Shown piece by piece: positions 1 through 7,820 of a DNA stretch of 64,000 nt. Every line of letters starts with the position of its first letter. Within the stretch, counting starts at the first letter, position 1. The DNA lies in the NCBI GenBank assembly GCA_017429525.1, contig JAFROT010000048.1, forward strand, positions 1 through 64,000, given 5' to 3'. The translations under genes and the position numbers were made by a program. This DNA is from Bacteroidaceae bacterium. GTDB lineage: Bacteria; Bacteroidota; Bacteroidia; Bacteroidales; Bacteroidaceae. The notes below the pieces were generated by a model. That model saw only the letters and a program-made list of their open reading frames with translations, did not search any database and had not been told where the DNA came from.

Positions 1-2
1 GA

Positions 3-134
3 AGATTTTATCCTGCAATTTGACCCATAGACGTGTTTTGTTTGCCGATTTTTGCCTCAAGCTGCTTAATCTCTCGGAATGCCTTTATATACTGGCATCA
101 TGAGAGATTTTATCCTGCAATTTGACCCATAGAC
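3..134. repeat. Pair of 30-bp direct repeats, 102-bp spacing
   Basis: Identical 30-bp copies lie at 3-32 and 105-134, beginning AGATTTTATCCTGC and ending GACCCATAGAC. The 72 bp between them is unique here. The spacing is too long for a usual CRISPR repeat-spacer unit and only two copies are visible, but the array may continue beyond the left edge. No other copy was noticed in the window. The remaining 135-230 stretch holds no gene. Confidence 0.85.
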
Positions 135-230
135 CTTTTTTGAGTGTCAAAATAACGTTTTATGACGCATAAAATAGAGCCTCTCACGCATTTTCAGGCA
201 TGAAAAACACAATTATTCAACAGAAAATGC

Positions 231-238
231 TAATTTTG
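231..238 (+). promoter_or_regulatory. Bacteroidetes -7 element (TAATTTTG)
   Basis: TAATTTTG matches the TAnnTTTG -7 consensus of the Bacteroidetes primary sigma factor, about 45 bp before the first ATG of the EEP-family gene. No clear TTTG -33 element is seen at the expected distance, so this is a moderate call. Confidence 0.5.
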
Positions 239-282
239 CAAGCGTATATGTGAAAACTATATAACTTTATTTGCCTTCATCT

Positions 283-1152
283 ATGAAAAAAATCTTCTCC
301 TTGATCATCGGCTGTCTGCTCTGTGCCGGCACTGCAGCACAAGAGCTGACAGTAGGCAGCTACAACATCCGTTACAAGAACAGTACTGATAGCATTAACG
401 GCAACGGTTGGCACAAGCGTTGCAAGCCAATGTGCGAACAGATCCTGTGGGAACGTCCTGACATCTTCGGCGCTCAGGAGGTGCTCCATGCTCAGCTCAT
501 GGACCTCGAGAAGGGCCTGGGCATATACCGCTGGATTGGCGTAGGGCGCGATGATGGTAAGGAGGCTGGTGAATATGCCGCCATCTTCTACAATCCCAAG
601 CGCGTAGAACTCATCGAAAGCGGCAACTTCTGGCTCAATGAGACGCCCGACCGCCCCGCTCTCGGTTGGGATGCCGCATGCATCCGCATCTGCACATGGG
701 GCCACTTCCGCGACTTGCAGACGAAGAAGGAATTCTATTTCCTCAACCTGCACATGGATCATGTCGGCAAGGTCGCCCGTCGCGAAGCGGCCAAACTCGT
801 CATGGCGCGCATCACCCAGATGACCGATGGCGGCAAGAAGCTGGCCGTCCTCACCGGCGATTTTAACGTGCCGCAGACCGATGAGCTCTACTCGCTCTTC
901 ACCGAGTCGGGCGTGCTGAAGGATTGTTACGCCAACGCTCAGGTGCGCTTCGCCGAGAATGGGACTTATAATGGCTTCGACTATCATTTTCACACCGCCA
1001 ACCGCATTGACCATATCTTGGTGACACCTGCTACTATCGTCGACGCCTATGCTATCCTGACCGACGGACGATGGCAGAAGGACTCGAACGGCGTCATGAG
1101 CCGTCGCAACCTCTCCGACCACTATCCCGTCTTCGCGCGCATTCATTTTTAA
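283..1152 (+). CDS. Secreted endonuclease/exonuclease/phosphatase family protein
   Basis: A 289-residue protein of the EEP (DNase I-like) superfamily. It starts with a signal peptide (MKKIFSLIIGCLLCAG, ending near AAQ). The family motifs are in order: GSYNIRYKN near residue 22, AQEVLH near 64 (metal-binding Glu), GDFNVP near 191 and SDHYP at the C terminus (catalytic Asp-His). Members hydrolyse phosphodiester or phosphomonoester bonds with Mg2+; Bacteroidetes secreted versions are usually unassigned, and the substrate cannot be told here. The ATG at 283 is preferred over an in-frame TTG at 271 because it gives a clean signal peptide. It is the first of three + strand secreted hydrolases spaced 58-61 bp apart, probably one operon. 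Confidence 0.9.
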   Translation: MKKIFSLIIGCLLCAGTAAQELTVGSYNIRYKNSTDSINGNGWHKRCKPMCEQILWERPDIFGAQEVLHAQLMDLEKGLGIYRWIGVGRDDGKEAGEYAAIFYNPKRVELIESGNFWLNETPDRPALGWDAACIRICTWGHFRDLQTKKEFYFLNLHMDHVGKVARREAAKLVMARITQMTDGGKKLAVLTGDFNVPQTDELYSLFTESGVLKDCYANAQVRFAENGTYNGFDYHFHTANRIDHILVTPATIVDAYAILTDGRWQKDSNGVMSRRNLSDHYPVFARIHF

Positions 1153-1213
1153 ATATTAAACACCGCTCGCGCTCGCCAGATCATCCAACTAACGAAAACA
1201 AATACTAACCTTT

Positions 1214-1912
1214 ATGAAACGATTCCTCATCAGTATGTTTGCGCTTGCTGCCTCTCTGGCTACAACAAGCCTGTCAGCCCAACCCGCTCAGGACTGGGCC
1301 AACTTCGGTCGTTATCAGAAAGCAAATGCCGAAGTGAAACAATTACCGCAAGACCAGCGCAAGGTGGTCTTCATCGGCAACAGTATCACCGACAACTGGG
1401 CCTCGCGCCACGGACAGTTCTTCAAGGACAATGGTTACGTCGGCCGTGGCATTGGCGGGCAGACCACCTACCAGATGGTCTTGCGCTTCTACGAAGACGT
1501 CGTGAACCTGCACCCCAAAGCCGTCGTCATCAATGGCGGTACCAATGACATCGCCCTCAACAACCATCCTTATGTTGAGGACCGCACGTTCCAGAACATC
1601 ACCATTATGGCTCAGATTGCCAAGCAGAACAAGATCAAGGTGATCCTCACCTCCATTACGCCATGCGACCACTACGTCTGGCGTCCCGAGGTGACCGACG
1701 TCGTAGCCAAGATCAAGAGCCTCAACGCCCGCATCCAAGCCTATGCCAAGCAGAACAAATTCCAGTACGTAGACTATTTCTCAGCCATGGCCGATGCTAA
1801 CGGCGTCATGCGCGATGGCATCTCCGACGAGGGCTGCCATCCGAATGTCGCAGGCTACGAAATCATGGAGCCGCTGGTACAAGCTGCCATCCATAAGGTC
1901 GTGAAGAAATGA
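1214..1912 (+). CDS. Secreted SGNH/GDSL-type esterase
   Basis: A 232-residue SGNH hydrolase with a signal peptide (residues 1-22, cleavage near LSAQ). Block I is FIGNSITD near residue 54 (nucleophilic Ser), the oxyanion Gly is in GRGIGGQT, block III is GGTND near 107 (Asn), and block V is DEGCHPNVAGY near 205 with the catalytic Asp-x-x-His. Its length is normal for a single-domain family member. The family removes acyl, often acetyl, groups from glycans or lipids; carbohydrate deacetylation is the likeliest role because the next gene also carries an SGNH domain plus a second esterase domain. The specific substrate is unknown. Confidence 0.9.
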   Translation: MKRFLISMFALAASLATTSLSAQPAQDWANFGRYQKANAEVKQLPQDQRKVVFIGNSITDNWASRHGQFFKDNGYVGRGIGGQTTYQMVLRFYEDVVNLHPKAVVINGGTNDIALNNHPYVEDRTFQNITIMAQIAKQNKIKVILTSITPCDHYVWRPEVTDVVAKIKSLNARIQAYAKQNKFQYVDYFSAMADANGVMRDGISDEGCHPNVAGYEIMEPLVQAAIHKVVKK

Positions 1913-1970
1913 CCTTCTCCTCCCCCCCTTACCCTTTAGACGATCAATCAATCATCAAAAATCATTAAGT

Positions 1971-4900
1971 ATGAAACGTTTATTCACATCACTTGCTCTG
2001 TTGGCGATGATGGTCGCAGGCTATACGCCTACGGCGCTGGCATCCTCACTCATCACCGACGACGACCCTTCCGGTCTCATCTGGAAGCAAGGCGACGCAC
2101 TGCTGACCGACGCTTCACAGATCACCTCCAACAACACCGAGAGCGGCTTCCCGCCCAGCAACCTGTTGCGCCCCGAGAGCGATGGCGTAGGCACGGGCCA
2201 GTACATCTGGCACTCCTCGTGGGCCAACCCCGGGCCGCTGCCTGCGGGCACCGACACCTACCTGCAAGTGCATTTCGCTGAGGCCGAGCAGCACATCTAC
2301 TTCTCGATGGTAGGCTCCAACTGGAGCTCGACCTACGACACGCCCACCGACATCATCATCCAAGGCGCCAACCTGCCCGATGGCGAGTGGACCGAGATCG
2401 TGCACCTGACCGAGCTGCAGAACGACTTCACCACCTTCCGCCCCGACCACTACACCTCCGACCACATCGACCTCGGCGCCGCCTACACCGACCTCCGCTT
2501 CGTCGTCAAGAACACGATGACCTTCTCGAGCGGGCGCAAGGATGCCAACGGCAACCCCTTCGTCTCCCTCGGCCGCTTCCAGGTCTACGAGGCCTATCAA
2601 AGCGAACCCGATTCCGTCGGGCCCAGTTGGAAAAAGGACGAGGCGCTGCTGACCGAAGCCTCGCAGATTACGGCTAACAGTTCGCAGAACGGCTTCCCGA
2701 CCGACAATTTGCTGCGCCCCGAGAGCGATGGCGTCGGCACGGGCCAGTACATCTGGCATACAGCCTGGAGCGATCCTGCTCCGCTGCCTGCCAACACCGA
2801 TCCGTACTTGCAAGTGCACTTCAACCAGGCCGAGACCGACATCATCTTCACGATGCTGGGCACCACCTGGGGCAGTGCCTGCGACACGCCTACTGAGGTG
2901 ATCATCCAAGGCGCCAACTTGCCCGACGGCGAGTGGACCGAGATCACGCATCTGACCGACATGCAGGTCGACTTCACCACCTACTCCCCCGACCGCTATG
3001 AGTCGCCTCATATCGCACTCGGAGCCGCCTACACCGACCTCCGCTTCGTCGTCAAGAAGACCATTAACGCCAACAAGAGCGACCGCTACGATGCCAACGG
3101 CAACCCCTTCGTCGCCCTTGGCCGCTTCCAGGTCTACCGCGCTGTCGAGGGTGAGCCCGACCCCATCGACCCGAAGGAGAACATCAACCTGCTGTTCATC
3201 GGCAATAGCATCACCTACGGCGCCACCCTCAGCAATGCCTCCACGCAGGCTCCGCCCATCCTGGCACGCGCTATGGTGGAGCAGGCCACCGGCATCACGA
3301 CCAACGTCTACAACGGAGGCCACTCCGGCATCACCACGCTGGGCTTCCTGCCCGGACGCGACGACTTCACACGCGTCATGGCTGCAGCCAAGGCTTACAA
3401 GAAGAACAACGGAGGGCTCATCTACTTCTCCATCATGCTGGGCACCAACGACAGCGCCATCTCCGGCACCGAAGGGGCTCCTGTCTCCACCGACACCTAC
3501 GGCGCTAACATCCGCAAGATCATCGACGCCCTCATCGCCGGCGTGCCTGAGTGCAAGATCATCCTCAACTATCCCATCTGGTACAGCCCCAACACCCACA
3601 ACGGCGCACGCTACCTCGAAGAGGGCATGAACCGCCTCCACAGCTATTACCCCGTCCTCGATGCCATCGTCGGCGAGTACGAACAGGTCTATGCCGGCAA
3701 CCGCGACGTTTGGGAGTTCTTTGAGGACAACAAGGCCCTGTTCACCGCCGAGAGCGGCAACTCGGGCACCTTCTTCCTCCATCCCAACGCCCTCGGCGCT
3801 ACGCGTCTGGCCGAAATCTGGACACGCAGCATCCTCGAGCTCGCCAAGGCCGACGGCATCGAAGTGAAGAACCCGCCCGCCGAATGGCCCCTCTTCCGCC
3901 CGAGCAACACGAAGAAGTACACCTTCAAGACCTCACGCGGTGACTACGGCACCAAGGATGGCTACCTCACCAACACCGTCAAGGCCGCAGCGGCAGGACC
4001 GAAAGGCGAATTCGCCTTCATCACGCGCGACGACAAGCTCTACCTCTACAGCGTCGCCGACCGCAAGTTCGTCTATCGTGACCCTGTCCCCTACCGCGAC
4101 GACTGGAGCCACTGCCCCCTCTCCGCCACCACCGTCGATCCCTTCAAGGTCAACTACACGGGTGCCAATGCCAACTACCCCTACTACATCACCTCCAACG
4201 GCTACATCCTCAACAGCGCTTCAGGCACCGAGAAGGGCGTTGTCCTCAACACCTGGACCAACTGCGACGCGGGCAACCAGACGGCCATTGTAGAGGCCGG
4301 CGACTTCGACCCTGCCGAAGCTCTCGCCCAGCTCGACGACTACTTCAGCAACCAGCTTGAAGTGCGATTCCGCATCCTCGACACCGAAGGGCGTCAGCTC
4401 GACGAGGTGACCGCCACCGGTCACGCTGGCGACGAGATCACCGTCGTGCCCGGCAACATGCCGCGCCGAGCTTACACCCTCTACACCGTCAAGCAGCCCG
4501 TCACCCTCGAGAAGGGCAAGGACAACGTCGTCGACGTGGAGGCTTCCTTCCAGATGCCTTTCACCACCTCCCCCGACCTCGCCAGCGCCCACTGGTATAA
4601 CCTTGCCCTGCGCGAAGGCGCCGATATCGTCACCGTGGCCAACGACTACGCCTGCAACCTCTCTGCCACCACCGACGAACTGCTCTCGCCCGAGTACCAA
4701 TGGGCCTTTCAGGGCAACCCCTACGAGGGCATCGTCGTCGTCAACCGCTCCGATCTCACCAAGACGCTCGGCCACAGCGGCGACCGCGCCGTCCTCGTCG
4801 ACGACGTCTACCGCTGGAACATCTACGAGAACGCCAAAGGCTTTCTCCTCGGCGACAATGAGGGCACCCTCATCAACGAGTACGGCGGTGCGGGCGGCAA

Positions 4901-5831
4901 GCTTGGCTTCTGGCACAACCTCAGCGACGTAGGCAGCATCTTCACCGTCGACGAGCCCGGACAGCAGACCGTCGAGGCCGTGCGCCTCTCCACAGGAGCC
5001 TCCATCAAGATCTATAAGTCCGAAGAGGCCGTTGCCAACGGGCGCGCCGTCCTCGTCATCCCCGGTGGCGGCTATGCCTACGTCGCAGGCGGCTACGAGG
5101 GCGCCGACTGGGCTCCCATGCTCAACGAACTGGGCTACACCGTGGCCGTGCTCACCTATACCACGCCCCCTACCGCTCCCGACGGGCCCCTCAACGAGGC
5201 GCGCGAGGCCATGCAAGTGCTGCGTGGTGCCCCTGAGCACTACCACACCGCCACCGGCCAGATCGGCGTCATGGGCTTCTCCGCAGGCGGACACCTCGCC
5301 TCGACTGTCGCCACCCACACCGAGGGCGACGAGCGTCCCGTCTTCCAGATCCTCTTCTACCCCGTCATCACGATGAACGCCAGCAACACCCACGCCGGCT
5401 CGCGTGAGAACCTCCTCGGCAAGAACCCGTCGTCCGCGCTCGTACGCCTCTACAGCAACGAAACGCAAGTGACGGCCGACACCCCTCCCGCCTACCTCTG
5501 CTGGGCTGACAACGACGGCACCGTACCGACCATCAACAGCACCTCCTATGCCTCTGCCCTGCGCCGCGCCGGCGTCGACGTCCACACCAAGCACTTCGCT
5601 ACCGGCGGCCATGGATTCGGCTTCAACCCCGACTATCAGTACCACAACCAGATCGTCAGCGACCTCACCGCCTGGCTCATCGGTATCGGCGACAAACTCA
5701 CCGCCATCAACGCCCCTGCTGCCGTTGCCGTCCCCGCCCGCGAGACCTACTACAATCTCGCAGGACAGCGCGTCAGCCAACCCCGCCATGGCCTCTTCGT
5801 CAGCAGCGGGCATAAGAAGTTAATCAAATAA
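1971..5831 (+). CDS. Large secreted two-esterase protein (SGNH plus alpha/beta hydrolase)
   Basis: A 1286-residue secreted protein with a signal peptide (residues 1-25). Residues about 30-210 and 215-400 are two copies of one beta-rich, carbohydrate-binding-like domain that remain very similar even in DNA (compare 2174-2215 with 2719-2760). An SGNH esterase follows from about 405 to 630 (LLFIGNSITYG, GTNDS, HPNALG). A central part (about 640-1000) is not recognised. An alpha/beta hydrolase spans about 1005-1240: PGGGYAYVAGG oxyanion loop, GFSAGGH nucleophile elbow, WADNDGTVP Asp and TGGHGF His. The end reads YYNLAGQRVSQP and then a basic tail, resembling C-terminal tails common in secreted Prevotella proteins. 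Two esterases on one chain suggest removal of different acyl groups from one decorated polysaccharide; this is inference. Confidence 0.85.
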   Translation: MKRLFTSLALLAMMVAGYTPTALASSLITDDDPSGLIWKQGDALLTDASQITSNNTESGFPPSNLLRPESDGVGTGQYIWHSSWANPGPLPAGTDTYLQVHFAEAEQHIYFSMVGSNWSSTYDTPTDIIIQGANLPDGEWTEIVHLTELQNDFTTFRPDHYTSDHIDLGAAYTDLRFVVKNTMTFSSGRKDANGNPFVSLGRFQVYEAYQSEPDSVGPSWKKDEALLTEASQITANSSQNGFPTDNLLRPESDGVGTGQYIWHTAWSDPAPLPANTDPYLQVHFNQAETDIIFTMLGTTWGSACDTPTEVIIQGANLPDGEWTEITHLTDMQVDFTTYSPDRYESPHIALGAAYTDLRFVVKKTINANKSDRYDANGNPFVALGRFQVYRAVEGEPDPIDPKENINLLFIGNSITYGATLSNASTQAPPILARAMVEQATGITTNVYNGGHSGITTLGFLPGRDDFTRVMAAAKAYKKNNGGLIYFSIMLGTNDSAISGTEGAPVSTDTYGANIRKIIDALIAGVPECKIILNYPIWYSPNTHNGARYLEEGMNRLHSYYPVLDAIVGEYEQVYAGNRDVWEFFEDNKALFTAESGNSGTFFLHPNALGATRLAEIWTRSILELAKADGIEVKNPPAEWPLFRPSNTKKYTFKTSRGDYGTKDGYLTNTVKAAAAGPKGEFAFITRDDKLYLYSVADRKFVYRDPVPYRDDWSHCPLSATTVDPFKVNYTGANANYPYYITSNGYILNSASGTEKGVVLNTWTNCDAGNQTAIVEAGDFDPAEALAQLDDYFSNQLEVRFRILDTEGRQLDEVTATGHAGDEITVVPGNMPRRAYTLYTVKQPVTLEKGKDNVVDVEASFQMPFTTSPDLASAHWYNLALREGADIVTVANDYACNLSATTDELLSPEYQWAFQGNPYEGIVVVNRSDLTKTLGHSGDRAVLVDDVYRWNIYENAKGFLLGDNEGTLINEYGGAGGKLGFWHNLSDVGSIFTVDEPGQQTVEAVRLSTGASIKIYKSEEAVANGRAVLVIPGGGYAYVAGGYEGADWAPMLNELGYTVAVLTYTTPPTAPDGPLNEAREAMQVLRGAPEHYHTATGQIGVMGFSAGGHLASTVATHTEGDERPVFQILFYPVITMNASNTHAGSRENLLGKNPSSALVRLYSNETQVTADTPPAYLCWADNDGTVPTINSTSYASALRRAGVDVHTKHFATGGHGFGFNPDYQYHNQIVSDLTAWLIGIGDKLTAINAPAAVAVPARETYYNLAGQRVSQPRHGLFVSSGHKKLIK

Positions 5832-5865
5832 TGCCTACATTCACTTAGTTTACAGTATTTTAGCC

Positions 5866-5917
5866 ACAGAAGCACAGAGGCACAGAGAAGCATATCTTTG
5901 TGTCTCTGTGTCTTTGT
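5866..5917. terminator. Long imperfect hairpin after the esterase operon
   Basis: Arms 5866-5888 and 5895-5917 pair at 18 of 23 positions, with most mismatches becoming G-U pairs in RNA. The arms consist of CACAGAG-like units. It lies 35 bp after the stop of the large esterase and probably ends the operon. A T-run is absent, so the terminator role is inferred. The rest of 5918-6056 shows nothing coding. Confidence 0.45.
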
Positions 5918-6056
5918 ATACTATGTTTAGCCCTTGTTGTTTGGCCCACAGGTGACCCACAAAAACCCACTTTAACCCATAAAATATGTTATTTAGCATA
6001 TATTCTTTGATTCTCGTCAATAAAACGAGGTAAAAACATGCTCTATAGCATAAATG

Positions 6057-6089
6057 TTGTGATAGATACCCAAAAAGTCCGTACCTTTG
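6057..6089 (+). promoter_or_regulatory. Promoter of the small-ORF transcript
   Basis: TTGTG at 6057-6061 is followed about 20 bp later by TACCTTTG (6082-6089), matching the Bacteroidetes -33/-7 pattern. Transcription would start near 6096. The downstream unit contains a hairpin, a 30-codon ORF and a terminator. Confidence 0.65.
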
Positions 6090-6123
6090 CACCGTCAAAA
6101 GAAAGACAAAGGATAACAAATGC

Positions 6124-6141
6124 GGGACCAAGCGTGGTCCC
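6124..6141 (+). other. Perfect 7-bp leader hairpin
   Basis: GGGACCA (6124-6130) pairs perfectly with TGGTCCC (6135-6141) across the tetraloop AGCG. It sits in the predicted 5' UTR between the promoter and the small ORF at 6194. It could stabilise the RNA or be part of a structured regulatory RNA. Confidence 0.6.
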
Positions 6142-6193
6142 AACCGTGAAAACTAAACAGGATAACATTAATTAAAAGAAAGGTAAAAGGATT

Positions 6194-6286
6194 ATGACAA
6201 CAGTAACAACATCTATTGCTTTCGCAATTGTAGCAATTGCAGCAATCGTCAGTAACGCATCCGTTTTCAGCAGTCGTCTCGACTAA
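6194..6286 (+). CDS. Small hydrophobic protein of 30 residues, unknown
   Basis: The ORF begins MTTVTTSIAFAIVAIAAIV and ends in SSRLD, followed by TAA. Residues about 8-19 form an Ala/Ile/Val stretch that could insert in a membrane; the C-terminal ten residues are polar. A purine-rich AAAGGTAAAAGG precedes the ATG by a few bases. The ORF is enclosed by its own promoter (6057-6089) and a clear intrinsic terminator (6354-6391), and no other gene is present on this transcript, which argues for a dedicated small gene. The alternative is that the transcript is a regulatory RNA and the ORF is incidental. I do not recognise the peptide. Confidence 0.55.
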   Translation: MTTVTTSIAFAIVAIAAIVSNASVFSSRLD

Positions 6287-6353
6287 CACACTGACTGCGT
6301 TCGCTGAACGTTAAAAAAACTGAGAACTTCATCATTCATTTTAATAACCCGAG

Positions 6354-6391
6354 CCCGCAGAGGAACCCACTTCCTCTCGCGGGTTCTTTTT
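6354..6391 (+). terminator. Intrinsic terminator of the small-ORF unit
   Basis: CCCGCAGAGGAA (6354-6365) pairs with TTCCTCTCGCGGG (6371-6383) with a single bulge, followed by TTCTTTTT (6384-6391). This is a clear rho-independent terminator on the + strand. Beyond it, 6392-6523 holds nothing recognisable. Confidence 0.85.
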
Positions 6392-6523
6392 GTATGGGCA
6401 TCCGCGTTGCACGCCTTAGTGCTTGAGAAGCTTCGGCGCACTACATAATTCATAAGCATCAAGCCTTAGTACTGACTCCTGAGGCCTGATGAGGAATTGG
6501 TTCATGTCGAGAGGCAAACGCTC

Positions 6524-6580
6524 TTACTTGCCGAGGATGATGTTGACGAGCGCCGTCACGTCGGCCATCGTGATTGAGCC
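6524..6580 (-). pseudogene. Remnant of a dockerin-like C terminus
   Basis: Read on the - strand, the 18 codons before a TAA spell GSITMADVTALVNIILGK, which matches the second half of a dockerin-like calcium-binding repeat found at the C terminus of many secreted Bacteroidales proteins. The preceding in-frame codons (up to about 6650) do not look like a protein and lack the first half (DVNHDG-type). The piece is probably what remains of a deleted secreted-protein gene. It is not part of the next gene, whose stop is at 6701. Confidence 0.5.
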
Positions 6581-6700
6581 TCTTGTCAAGGAAGGTAAGG
6601 GGTGCTGAATTCTGGTTAAAACGGACAATTCTAGCGTGTAAGGAATACAATAAAGCCCGCTTCTCGCGTAGAACGTGGAGAATAAGACCGGAAAATGGCC

Positions 6701-7723
6701 TCAGGGGAAGGCGACGGGCGCGAAGCCTCGCGCGATGCTCTGCTCGGACAGGGGGATGACACTGCACCAGAGGGCAAGGTCGTGGACGCTGATGTCCAGC
6801 GGTCGGCCTTCGCGCAGGGCGCTGATGAGGGCGCCGTTCATGGCTACGGTCATCTCATCGTGAGAGGGACGGCCTACGTCGTGGATGTCGATGCGTCCGC
6901 GTGTGCCGATGAAGGTGAGGGTGCGGTCGTAGGGCTGGGCGGTCATGACGTCGTGACGGAGGAGGATGGTACGGCCGCGGGCGGTGCGGATGAGCGTTGT
7001 CGTGTGGTCGCCGTTCTGGAAGTCGGTGGCTTCCTGTCGCAGGGCACGACGGTAGTGGTGGGGTCCGCTGAAGGGCCGGCTGTCCATGCTGACGAGCGTC
7101 AGCAGCGCATCGGTTCGCCCGATGTCGAGCGCCTGGCAGATGGGGCCAAGTTCGTGGGTAGGGTAGAGGTCGCCGCGGCGACGGCGGTTGATTTCCAGTC
7201 GCCAGGCGCTCCAGCGGTCGTCGAGTGAGTGGTAGTAGCAGCCTTCGGCATGTACGATCTCGCCGATGTCGCCTCGACGGATGGCCGCTATGGCCCTGAC
7301 GACTTGCGGGTCGTAGCAGCAGTTCTCGAGCAAGAAGCAATGACGGGCGGTTGACTCTGCAGTGGCTACCAGCAGCTGGAGCTCGTCGAGGGTGGTAGCG
7401 GCAGGGACCTCTACGGCGGCATGCTTGCCTTGGCGCATGGCCTCGACGGCAATGGGTGTGTGGGACGTCCAGTCGCTGCAGATGTACACGAGGTCTACGT
7501 CGGCGCTGGCGCATACCTGGCGGTAGGCTTCGAGACCGCTGGCGCAGAGGACGTTGGCATCGGCCGCCAGCAGCTGACGAGCCATCACGACATTGGAGGC
7601 CACGACGTCGCACAACGCCGTGATGCGCGCTCCCTCCACGGGCAACAGCAGGCGCAGCGCGGTGCGACCGCGGTCGCCAAGTCCGATGAGTGCTATACGC
7701 ACGATATTTTCTTTACTTTTCAC
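6701..7723 (-). CDS. Gfo/Idh/MocA-family protein, GH109-like
   Basis: A 340-residue NAD(P)-dependent oxidoreductase fold. Residues 8-16 form the Rossmann loop IALIGLGDRGR. AVEVPAATTLDE replaces the usual EKP motif, followed by LLENCCYDPQVV, GEIVHAEGCYYH and GDLYPTHELGP. The EVPA and YPTHxLGP motifs are characteristic of GH109-type enzymes, which cleave alpha-N-acetylgalactosaminides through a transient NAD oxidation. Those are usually about 450 residues and exported; this one is shorter and has no signal peptide, so it may be a cytoplasmic relative acting on imported sugars. It is last in the - strand operon after the GH88 (97-bp gap). Exact substrate is unknown. Confidence 0.75.
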   Translation of the reverse strand: MKSKENIVRIALIGLGDRGRTALRLLLPVEGARITALCDVVASNVVMARQLLAADANVLCASGLEAYRQVCASADVDLVYICSDWTSHTPIAVEAMRQGKHAAVEVPAATTLDELQLLVATAESTARHCFLLENCCYDPQVVRAIAAIRRGDIGEIVHAEGCYYHSLDDRWSAWRLEINRRRRGDLYPTHELGPICQALDIGRTDALLTLVSMDSRPFSGPHHYRRALRQEATDFQNGDHTTTLIRTARGRTILLRHDVMTAQPYDRTLTFIGTRGRIDIHDVGRPSHDEMTVAMNGALISALREGRPLDISVHDLALWCSVIPLSEQSIARGFAPVAFP

Positions 7724-7820
7724 GCTTTATGCTTTTGACCCTGTAGGGTTTCGTCACGACTGGGCTGGTTCGTGCAAGCTTGATGGCTCTCGCAGCTCCA
7801 AAAATTCATTTTTTCGGTTT

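Noticed and set aside
3-134. Possible CRISPR array
   Set aside because: Only two 30-bp repeats with 72 bp between them and no cas genes; spacing is not CRISPR-like.
2115-3782. 555-codon antisense frame under the large esterase gene
   Set aside because: It is a by-product of GC-rich third positions and lacks protein features; the + strand carries recognisable domains.
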